20,638 nt of DNA from Chara braunii (GCA_003427395.1 BFEA01000722.1:106721-127358); one strand, 5' to 3'. Counted from the first letter of the stretch, positions 8,243 through 15,200 are shown. Numbers and translations: made by a program. Notes: generated by a model from the letters alone, not told the origin.

Positions 8243-8622
8243 CCACCAACCCAACGCAGAGGAGAGCTAAGAGACCAGAACAGCTGTCACAACAACAACA
8301 ATACCAGCAACACCCTCGTTATCACTCCACACAGACACAGAACGACGGGAGACAGTCTGATAGGTCGTAGGGATAGGAGGAGGACAAAGGAGATCGTGAG
8401 AACAGATCCCCAAGGATGGGTATTTCAATCCGAGCCTGCTATGGATATTGACCCTCTACAAACCCCCTCCTCCCATCCAAATCTGGACGAGGAGATGGAA
8501 GAACAAGGGGACAACTCATCTCACACACTTGAATCACAAACCTCCCGCATCGCAAAGTGGATCTTTGAAGGACTCAGCAAGAGCCAAGATAAGATCCCCT
8601 CACCTCCCCCAGTACATATGGG

Positions 8623-8663
<41 letters not shown>

Positions 8664-8878
8664 ACAGTTTGTTTTCTCCTCATATGGGGAACAGCTGTAT
8701 TTTTGCTATCCTATTTTCTTCTGTTGGTTTTTCGTATTGTCCTCGCCTGTATACTGACAAACCCAGCACAACACCCCAAGGCAATCAAGCACAGACAATG
8801 GGCCAAGAGACAACGAGTCAGGGAACACAAGTAGCCTGGGAACTAGAACCACCTATGGAGATCGGGGTAGGTAGCTAA
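8243..8878 (+). pseudogene. Protein-like remnant interrupted by a T-rich insertion
   Basis: One + frame is open from 8243 to the TAG at 8876. The central part reads like real protein (WVFQSEPAMDIDPLQTPSS, DEEMEEQGDNSSHTLESQTS, RIAKWIFEGLSKSQDKIPSP): acidic, Ser/Pro/Gln rich, without a domain I recognise. From 8627 a T33 run adds poly-Phe, and T-rich sequence follows to about 8757. After that a Gln/Thr-rich stretch resumes (DKPSTTPQGNQAQTMGQETT) in the same frame. The composition would suit a retrotransposon ORF1/gag-type N-terminal region, but this is inference. No start codon or promoter can be assigned. Confidence 0.3.
8627..8659 (+). repeat. T33 homopolymer, possibly the tail of a minus-strand retroinsert
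   Basis: Thirty-three T residues are followed by a T-rich segment. CATATGGG occurs at 8615-8622 and 8681-8688, which could be a target-site duplication around an insertion whose polyA tail lies on the minus strand. Four bases (AAGG) separate the tract from the left copy, which weakens this. Confidence 0.6.
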
Positions 8879-8992
8879 CAAACCTGCTCTATACCGGGTG
8901 GATGGAGATCGGGGTAAGTGACGTAGCTTAAATTCACTTCCCAAAGCGAAGCTAAGCTAACCTACAGTTATGGGTCTATGCCTACCTCTCTG

Positions 8993-9090
8993 CTCAGTTG
9001 GGCAATGCCGTGGGGTGGCCCTAGGCCCACCCTGAAAAAAAAAAAAAAAATGCCCACCCCACGTGGGCCCCGTCCCGAGTCCCCTACTGT
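8993..9090 (-). repeat. GC-rich dispersed repeat (copy B, inverted relative to copy A)
   Basis: Read on the minus strand, it gives GGGGACTCGGGACGGGGCCC, CGTGGGGTGGGC, a T16 tract, CAGGGTGGGCC and GGCCACCCCACGGCAT, matching copy A at 7590-7700 block by block. On its own it also forms a hairpin, because CGTGGGGTGG (9010) and CCACCCCACG (9055) are inverted around the A16 loop. Confidence 0.65.
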
Positions 9091-9099
9091 ATGGGAAGT

Positions 9100-9250
9100 C
9101 TTATTTGGAGCTGTTTGAGATTCTCGACAGCAGTGAACTAATGATCTTAGCCCTGGAATATTCTCTCTTTTTTTCCCCTCAACAGCAGTGAACTATTTGG
9201 AGTTCCCACAGCACCTCCACCACGATGAGGTGGCGTATAAGCCCCTATCC
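9100..9250 (+). repeat. Short direct repeat CAGCAGTGAACTA
   Basis: CAGCAGTGAACTA stands at about 9129 and 9184, 55 bases apart, with little similarity beyond it. Nothing else is visible here. Confidence 0.5.
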
Positions 9251-9370
9251 ATGATGACACAGAGATTTTACCCTGGCCGGCAACAGCAAGACCCCAAAGC
9301 ATAAACAGGATGCATGATGACACAGATTCTATCCTGGCCAGCAACAGCAAGACCCCAAAGCACAAACAGG
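9251..9370 (+). repeat. Tandem duplication, period 63 bp
   Basis: ATGATGACACAGA starts at 9251 and 9314. Both units share CCTGGCC.GCAACAGCAAG and ACCCCAAAGCA.AAACAGG. Copies differ at few positions. An A/G-rich tract (AAAAAAAAGAAAAAGAAA) follows at 9373-9412. Confidence 0.92.
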
Positions 9371-9589
9371 GCAAAAAAAAGAAAAAGAAAAAAAAAAAAG
9401 AAAAGGAAACCATAAACTTTGACCCCCCCAAACCCTAATTTCAGTTTCGGACCTGTTACTCGGGAGCTGAAAGTGGCGGTTCCGGTTAACCACTAGTGGA
9501 GTCGGGAAGACTCTGTCAACAATGAAAGATCATTAACAGTGATTGGAAAGGGGGAGAGCAGTGGGCATGATGAGAATGAGGACGAAAGC

Positions 9590-10110
9590 TATGTTGGGCC
9601 GTCGCCCGGCCAGGCACGTCCGGGCCAGTTGGGCAGAAGGGGGTCGCCCGGCAAAACCAGACGGGTCAAAAAAGAGGCAAGTATCCCCCCCCCAAAGAAA
9701 AGACTTCAGGCCAGGACTGCGCTTGGCCCAAGCAGTCAGAATCCGGTCTTAACTTCGGTTTTGGTGATGGGTCATCCAGGGGGGGTTGGGGGGTATAAAC
9801 AGTGACTAAAGGGCTTAAAAGGGTACATTTGGAGTCTTTTGGGACTCAGGTTTCCTCATATATTTTTATCTTGAAATTAACAAGGAATTTTGAGGTTGCC
9901 CTCGGCCAAAAGTCGTTTGTATTGCAATTTTACACAACATTTTTCTTTTTCGGATTTTTTTGAAAATTTTTTATTTTCTATTTTTTTTAGAATATTATGC
10001 GCTGGGCTCGCCTGGGACCCTGCCCGGGCCCTGCCCGGTCCGGGCCGCCCGGGAGGGTACCTGGGCAACCATCCCCCAGCCGGGCCGCTCGGGGACTAAC
10101 ACAGGACAAA
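9590..10110 (+). repeat. GC-ended dispersed repeat E1 (relative of 12715-13400)
   Basis: It opens with GCCCGGCCAGGCACGTCCGG-type DNA and contains GGGGGGTATAAAC (TATAAA at 9794). AGTCGTTTGTATTGCAATTT follows, then ACACAACATTTTTCTTTTT, a T-rich part and GCGCTGGGCTCGCCTGGGAC. It closes with very GC-rich palindromic CCCGGGCC/GGCCCGGG sequence up to TACCTGGGCAACC. The internal block recurs three times in tandem in the element at 12715. No coding capacity is seen. Confidence 0.65.
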
Positions 10111-10184
10111 AGAGAAAAGGCAGAGAATTGAGGAAATGGAGGAAGATCAGAAGGAGAAGGAAGACAGAGGAGGAAAAAGCCCAC

Positions 10185-10250
10185 GAACTGTTGAAATGCA
10201 GACCCGAGCTGGAATCCAGATACGATCAGATGACCAGAATAAAATAATTC
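10185..10250 (+). repeat. Second copy of the SINE-like body, without tRNA head
   Basis: GAACTGTTGAAATGCAGACC (10185-10204) differs at one base from 3923-3942. What follows (GGAATCCAGATACGATCAGA, then AATAAAATAATTCTGAATTAC) matches the sequence after the B-box-like site in the 3886 copy with indels. The tRNA-like A box is missing upstream, where purine-rich DNA stands instead. A truncated retroposon copy fits. Confidence 0.55.
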
Positions 10251-10302
10251 TGAATTACCTCGTCCCGGTCAGTTCAGTGATAATATCTAGAGGCCGTTGC
10301 CG

Positions 10303-10338
10303 TTTTTTTTAATTAAAAAAAAAAAAAAGAAGAAGAAG
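10303..10338. repeat. T8-AATT-A16 palindromic homopolymer pair plus (GAA)n
   Basis: Eight T, AATT, then a long A run and AAGAAGAAGAAGG. The T and A runs are self-complementary around AATT. Confidence 0.8.
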
Positions 10339-10529
10339 GAATAGGGAATTGGACTTACCCCACTCCCAAGAGGCAGACTCACCAGGGCGGAGGCATCGCT
10401 GAATGTATCCCTGAATTCACACAAATCGTCATAGCACTATTATTTCTTAGTTACTATATTGTAATTTTATTGAATTTGTATTGCAAATGTGGTAAATAAA
10501 TAATTAGATAAATAAGAATTGTATTTCAT
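10339..10529. other. AT-rich stretch with AATAAA motifs, no gene
   Basis: From about 10435 the sequence is strongly AT-rich (TTATTTCTTAGTTACTATAT, GTAAATAAATAATTAGATAA) and contains overlapping AATAAA/ATAAAT motifs near 10495-10520. It could be a 3'-end region or spacer. Confidence 0.3.
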
Positions 10530-11236
10530 ATGCACCAAACACAGTTTCGAACAGGAAATAGTCATTTGTTAATATACAAAGTCGCATCCCAACAGGGATA
10601 TCCCTCATGCCCAACGGATGATTTCAATGTTTCACCAGACAAGGACGATGACAGATTGGGGAAAAGAGGCCAGACCTGTCAAACAGCAGTTGAGGACGAG
10701 AGGATTATAGCTGACCTCCAATCCTTGCGAGGGCCGATTGATACATATTGACGAACAAACCTAGCGAGTAAGGACTTCTCATGTCTAAGACACATGAACA
10801 TATGTCAAGGGCAAGGATAGATTCGATACCCTTATCAGAGGATCTAGAAGGGGCACTGCAATTAGCCTCGATCAGTCCACGCGGCCCCCACAAGGAAGTA
10901 GACCACAGAATGACCATGATAATCCTCACGTGCAGGAAAAAAAGTTTAAAAAACGGAGCAAAGGAAAGGCTATTATATAACGAACATGTCATAACGAGTC
11001 CTTTCCCAACTGCAGTCCCTCATTAGAGACTCCTAGCTTTTTTGGAAAAAGCAACGAGGAAATGTAACTCCCGAGTCATCTGGTTTAACACCGGTCTCGG
11101 CTTTCTTGCACGAAGGTGCGAGGGATTCTTTGTGGCATGGGCAGCTATGAAATATCTGGAAGAAGAACATCAACAAAAATGCTTCTATCTTTACAATGGT
11201 AGGAGGCAACTGATGAACTCTCATCCCCTTCCCTAG
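10530..11236 (+). pseudogene. Fragmented protein-like debris, possibly of retrotransposon origin
   Basis: Three + segments read like protein. Frame from 10530: NSHLLIYKVASQQGYPSC, then DKDDDRLGKRGQTCQTAVED, ending TGA at 10749. Frame from 10781: KTHEHMSRARIDSIPLSEDL, then LQLASISPRGP; in the next frame the same DNA reads QGSRPQNDHDNPHVQEKKFK followed by a basic KKRSKGKA tail. Frame from 11042: RVIWFNTGLGFLARRCEGFF, then WAAMKYLEEEHQQKCFYLYN. The segments lie in different frames with stops between. Because 11250-11417 resembles part of the LINE at 14540-14700, I suspect remains of a related LINE (basic tail of an ORF1, then linker). No domain is diagnostic. Confidence 0.3.
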
Positions 11237-11259
11237 AGGATGCAGTCTGGCCTTTCTCT

Positions 11260-11417
11260 TTAAACAACCAGTCCTTCCTAGAGTCGTGCCTGTTAACGCG
11301 CCTTGATTTTAGGAAACGTCCAGGCTACTACAGGAGTGCCCAAATTCATCCGATTAGAAACGTTTCTACTCTATTTTTTGGGGAGGCCGATAGCTGGGCC
11401 AAGTACTGGTGGTTTAA
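11260..11417. mobile_element. TTAA-ended inverted-repeat element, copy 1
   Basis: The left end TTAAACAACCAGTCCTTCC and the inverted right end (reverse complement TTAAACCACCAGTACTTGGC) form terminal inverted repeats about 20 bp long bounded by TTAA. The 158-bp body (CTACTACAGGAGTGC, CTCTATTTTTTGGGGAGGCC, GATAGCTGGGCCAAGTACTG) matches 14548-14700 throughout. It has no coding capacity. TTAA ends recall piggyBac-type target sites, but a 158-bp element carries no transposase evidence. Some similarity also continues outside the ends, so the unit may have spread as part of a larger LINE-related segment. Confidence 0.5.
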
Positions 11418-11697
11418 AGAACGAAATAAAAGAGGAGGCAAGTGATGAACAAGAACAACAAAATCTTGCATAAACCATGTCAAACACGCAATAAGCATTA
11501 CTTGAAAACACAGAAAATAGATGGCAGGGATGATGTGACCATTTGAATGTGATGTATGCAAGGTGCGCGCACGTACATCGCGTACAACGGCGAGTGAAAG
11601 GTGTACCCGTGTGTACAACGCCCTTTTCGGCCCAAAAAAAGGTTTGTATGCATATGTATGTTATCAGGTGTGTTTTGTTTGGGGAGGATGCGCCCAT

Positions 11698-11698
<1 letters not shown>

Positions 11699-11748
<50 letters not shown>
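11699..11748 (+). repeat. (CT)25 microsatellite
   Basis: A pure CT tract of 50 bases. Confidence 0.95.
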
Positions 11749-11751
<3 letters not shown>

Positions 11752-12056
11752 CGCACTCTCATTATTTGTTTAGGCAAAATCATTTTTGGTTCACCAAACA
11801 CTTCTACATTTTCTACTCCAAAATTGAATTCATCTCCAATTTTCCTTTTTTCTTCCAGTTCATGTTTCAAACAAATGAATCGAGTTTTCAGCCCTGTTTC
11901 AACCACCACCATGTTATCTTGTATTTGTTCCACTGAACATTGTANANCACTCCCACGTAGATGAGTCAAACACGAATTTGATTGCTGCACCTGACCGGAA
12001 ATATAGGTTATATACATCCTTATCAGGGTGTATTGTGCTCGGGGGAAGACATGCCC

Positions 12057-12059
<3 letters not shown>

Positions 12060-12124
<65 letters not shown>
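12060..12124 (+). repeat. (TC)32 microsatellite
   Basis: A pure CT/TC tract of 64-65 bases, the longest dinucleotide repeat in the window. It stands at the equivalent place to the 11699 tract in its duplicated segment. Confidence 0.95.
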
Positions 12125-12127
<3 letters not shown>

Positions 12128-12142
12128 ACAAGCCAAAGAACA

Positions 12143-12700
12143 TACTATGCATTAAAGAACAATCATTTTTTTTTTCCTGCATACTAGACTTCGGTGGCCG
12201 CTGTCCCATGCTTTTTTAATTTTGTAGCCCCGTAAATCCTGTCAACAATTCGTAGAGTAATCAAATGAGTACAGCGGGGGGTTTGTACTCACCTGCAATG
12301 CGGTGTGCACGCGAGTACAAACACGGATGGGAGGGCACAATGTCCTCTCCCTTTGTCCCAAATAGCCGATGCCGAACCTGCATACACAACGCCACAATAT
12401 GTAAAAATAGCGAGAATGTTATTCAAAATCCTCTTGAATTCCACAGTGGACAACTCAGCCCCTGAAGCGTGCAGGAGGACATTAGAGAATTCATCACACC
12501 GACCAACAAAATAATCTCCTAGACACAAAGAACAGTGATGGACTATACTACGGAAGAAGACAAAACGTCGGTAATTACCTTGGGAAATGTATTGAAACAT
12601 CTTCAACCAAGACCTCGTCAACTTTGTCAATGAGGTTTGGATTCTTGGAAGGATGGACGTATGGGGGAATATATGGGGCAAGGGTACTCCAATACAAAAC
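12143..12700 (-). CDS. Candidate spliced minus-strand gene end, unrecognised protein
   Basis: Reading on the minus strand, a frame ending SKNPNLIDKVDEVLVEDVSI then HFP reaches AAG|GTAATT at 12579/12578. A 201-bp intron would end at TATGCAG (12378). The next exon, 12377-12293, is closed by TTGCAG|GTGAGT, an ideal donor. It is 85 bp long and open in the phase required by the first exon (FGIGYLGQRERTLCPPIR onward). A second intron of 52 bp ends GTTGACAG (12239), and the following segment is open in the required phase (DLRGYKIKKAWDSGHRSLVC, then basic, stop TAA at about 12143). Three linked phase-compatible junctions are more than I expect by chance, but the second intron is very short, the start is unknown and no domain is recognised. 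Confidence 0.22.
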
Positions 12701-12714
12701 AGCAAGGAAGACTG

Positions 12715-13135
12715 TCATGCCCGGGCAGTCCTGCCCGGTGGGGTACCTGGGGGTGGCGCTGGGGGAGGTTTGACGCCTGTTTTTTTTTTGGGGAGGGGGG
12801 GGTGGTTCTGCGCTCTCCCAAAGGATCCAAATCTGGGCTCGTTTCTCTTTTTGAAAGTTGGATGTCAACACCGGGGAAGGGGGGTATAAATTGGTTTTAA
12901 ATGGGTAAAGGTTTTGGTGTATTTTGATTCTGTGAGTCGTTTGTATTGGAACTCTACACAAAAAAAAAATTCCAGAAAGTTTTGATTTTCTTTGTTCTGT
13001 TTTTTTTTTTTGCGCTGGGGCTAGGGCGGGGGAAGGAGGGTATAAATTGGTTTTAAATGGGCTAAAGGGTTTGGTGTGGTTTTTTATTCTGTGAGTCGTT
13101 TGTATTGGAATTGTACACGCCATTTTTTTTTCCTG

Positions 13136-13177
<42 letters not shown>

Positions 13178-13405
13178 CGTTGGGGCTATTGGTTTGAAAT
13201 GGGCTAAAGGCTTTGATGTGATTTTGATTCTGTGAGTCCTTCGTATTGCAATTCTACACAACATTTGTTTTTCCCAAAAATTTTTGATTTTTTGTTGGTT
13301 TTGTTTTTTGGGCTGGGGCTGCTTGGAACCCTGCCCAGGGGTCATTCCTGGCCAGGCACCCAGGCGTGTAATCGGACAAGAGTTGGGTGCCTGGCCGCCC
13401 AGAAA
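12715..13405 (+). repeat. GC-ended dispersed repeat E2 with three tandem internal units
   Basis: Head: GCCCGGGCAGTCCTGCCCGG, then TACCTGGG. Internal units start near 12881, 13037 and 13189 (periods 156 and about 142). The consensus runs GGGTATAAATTGGTTTTAAA, TGGGCTAAAGG.TTTG, TTTTGATTCTGTGAGTCGTT, TGTATTGGAATTCTACACAA, T-rich, GCGCTGGGGCT. Unit 3 lacks the TATAAA part. Tail: GGAACCCTGCCCAGGGGTC, GCCAGGCACCCAGGC. E1 at 9590 carries one such unit with similar GC-rich ends. Long minus-strand frames here contain poly-Lys from the T runs and are not genes. Confidence 0.72.
13138..13177 (+). repeat. T40 homopolymer inside repeat E2
   Basis: Forty consecutive T residues occupy the T-rich middle of the second internal unit of E2, where the other units have 10-20 T. 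Confidence 0.9.
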
Positions 13406-13489
13406 AAACAGCCTAGCAAAATAGGGCAATAACCCTACTAACAATGGTCTACAAGATGATATTCAAAGCTTTGGCAAACAAACTTAAAA

Positions 13490-13753
13490 GCATAGTAGGA
13501 GAGGTGATTCACCCAGCCCAGACTGCACTATGGAAGGAAGGAGCATTCACGACAATACATCGCTCATTAAGAACAGTGAGACAGGATAAAGTCAAGTCAA
13601 TGCTACTGGCAACTCTGGTGTTCATAATAGGAGAGGTGATTCACCCAGCCCAGATTGCATTACGGAAGGAAGGAGCGTTCATGACAATATCCTGCTCATT
13701 AAGAACAGTGAGACAGGATAAAGGCAATGCAACTCGGAACTTTGGTACTTATC
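13490..13753 (+). repeat. LINE internal duplication 1, period 132 bp
   Basis: GGAGAGGTGATTCACCCAGC begins at 13498 and again at 13630. Both units continue to AAGAACAGTGAGACAGGATA. The period is exactly 44 codons, so the fingers motif GEVIHPAQ.AL.KEGAF is read twice in one frame. Indels at the end of unit 2 then shift the frame before INFEKAYDHV. Confidence 0.95.
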
Positions 13754-13824
13754 AACTTTGAGAAGGCCTATGACCATGTGGACGATGGACTTTTGGATAA
13801 ACTGATTATAGGTACCATGTGCAG

Positions 13825-14330
13825 AAGATGAGTGTCGATATGGGAACATGTGCAGAAGATGAGTGTCGATTCTCCACTTTATAGCAACAACAGAGGTTCA
13901 AATTAATGGGGCTCTAGCCTTGGGGATCCCCCTCCACCAATCAGTCAGACAAGACTATTCTCTCGCACCATACCTCTTCATAGTCATTATGGTAGCCATA
14001 GTTTGGTGGTTCTTCGGATAAACTCAAAAAAGCAAAAAACGTAAAAGTGACAAAGATGAAAGGAAAAAATTGTTGTTTAACTGCTGGTACACGGAAAGAA
14101 AAAACAGAATGCGAGAATTTGTTCTATTTGGCATTTTACTATTGAGTGTGCTAAAGTTGGTATGGGTAACATGTGCAGGAGACGAGTGTCGATTTTCCAC
14201 TTTATAGCAACAACAAAAATTCAAATTAATGGGGTATAGCCCTGGAGATTCCCCTCCACCAATCAGTCAGACAGGGATATACCCTTGCACCATACCTCTT
14301 CATAGTCATTATGGCAGCCATAGCCGCTGA
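13825..14330 (+). repeat. LINE internal duplication 2, period 323 bp
   Basis: ACATGTGCAG.AGA.GAGTGT begins at 13846 and 14169. Both units run through CCACTTTATAGCAACAACA, CCCCTCCACCAATCAGTCAG and CACCATACCTCTTCATAGTC, so the SVRQG..LAPYLFIVIM block is present twice. ATGTGCAGAAGATGAGTGTC is also repeated at 13817 and 13848, 31 bp apart. Unit 1 keeps a clean frame over the motif. Unit 2 has a stop and shift at about 14236. An A-rich segment (about 14020-14160) of unknown origin separates the units. Confidence 0.93.
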
Positions 14331-14378
14331 CCTTAGAAAGCACAAAGATAGAATATGAATACAAGTCACTGCAATCCT

Positions 14379-14625
14379 GGGTGAAGCGATCCCTGTATGT
14401 TCCCTGTTTGCAAATGACCTATCATTAAACCACCAGTACTTCCTAAACTCTTTGCCCGGTAACAAGCCACAATTTTAGGAAGCGTACAATCCACTGGGAG
14501 TGGGTGAAGTCATCCCTATCTGTTCCCTGTTTGCAAATGCCCTCTTATTAAACCACCAGTACTTCCTAAAGTCTTGCTCGTTAACAAGCCACAATTTTAG
14601 GAAGCGTACAGTCTACTACAGGAGT
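14379..14625 (+). repeat. LINE internal duplication 3, period 123 bp
   Basis: GGTGAAG..ATCCCT.T.TGTT occurs at about 14380 and 14503, both followed by CCCTGTTTGCAAATG, ATTAAACCACCAGTACTTCC and CCACAATTTTAGGAAGCGTA. The period is 41 codons, so the catalytic FADD box exists twice, as FAND and FANA. The duplicated unit includes the left end of the TTAA-bounded inverted-repeat element. Confidence 0.93.
14425..14497. mobile_element. TTAA-ended inverted-repeat element, truncated copy
   Basis: It starts TTAAACCACCAGTACTTCC, identical to the left end of the copy at 14548, and runs to GCGTACAATCCACTGGGAG, where duplication 3 cuts it off. The right terminal repeat is missing. Confidence 0.5.
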
Positions 14626-14700
14626 GCTGCATCCAACTAGAAATGTTTACACTGTATTTTTTCCCACGGCCGATAGTTGGGCCAAGTACTGGCGGTTTAA
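14548..14700. mobile_element. TTAA-ended inverted-repeat element, copy 2
   Basis: Left end TTAAACCACCAGTACTTCC, right end reverse complement TTAAACCGCCAGTACTTGG: 17 of 19 bases agree. The element is 153 bp and interrupts the LINE frame just after the decayed catalytic box. Its body matches 11260-11417. Confidence 0.55.
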
Positions 14701-14759
14701 TGGTGGAGGCACCTTACAAGAACATCTTGGAAATCCAACTTTGACATGGATAGATTTTG

Positions 14760-15200
14760 TAGGTTGTCGGATATGTCTGTAAACTGGGGGATGAAAACAG
14801 TGGGATGGTGGATCAATCATCATGGGCTTAGGCCATCTGAAGACCCCAAAGTTGAATGGTTCCCGCCGGAAAAATCTACCAGCGTCCTGGGAATTAAGAA
14901 TGCCCCCCTATGGTATACCAGTGGACCACAGTAAATGCTGCTTGAACCCAATGCTGAAGAAGTTTGAAGCATGGAACAGCAATCAATAGGTTGTCGGACA
15001 TGTTTGTAAACTGGGGGAGGATCAATCATCATGGGGTTACCTGAAGACCCAAAACTTGGATGGCTCCTGCCAGAAAAATCTACCAGAGTCCTGGGAATTA
15101 AAATTGCCCCCTTACGGTATACCAGTGGACCACAAGAAATGGTGCTTGAACCTATGTTGAAGAAGTTTGAAGCATGGAACAGAAATCAAACCTCATAATG
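14760..15200 (+). repeat. LINE internal duplication 4, period about 227 bp
   Basis: TAGGTTGTCGGA.ATGT.TGT starts at 14760 and 14987. Both units continue through GGATCAATCATCATGGG, AAAAATCTACCAG.GTCCTG, GGTATACCAGTGGACCACA and GAAGAAGTTTGAAGCATGGA. Unit 2 has lost about 19 bp near its start. The thumb-region motif STSVLGIK / STRVLGIK (in unit 2 out of frame with its surroundings) is thus doubled. Confidence 0.95.

Larger units (their letters stand above)
11640..12180 (+). repeat. Direct duplication, period about 360 bp, each copy carrying a long (CT)n tract
   Basis: ATATGTATGTTATCAGGTGT, then TTTGGGGAGGATGCGCCCATG and (CT)n at 11643-11748, corresponds to TATACATCCTTATCAGGGTG, CTCGGGGGAAGACATGCCCG and (TC)n at 12006-12124. 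Each tract is followed by a decayed match ending in AATCATTTTT (11780, 12162). Bases 11945 and 11947 between the copies are N. Confidence 0.65.

Noticed and set aside
9539-9805. Gly/Arg/Lys-rich + frame
   Set aside because: It runs through the GC-rich head of repeat E1 and has no counterpart elsewhere.
12575-13444. 289-codon minus-strand frame through repeat E2
   Set aside because: It contains poly-Lys from T runs and threefold repetition of a non-coding unit. Only its last 35 or so codons (before 12579) are considered as a possible exon.
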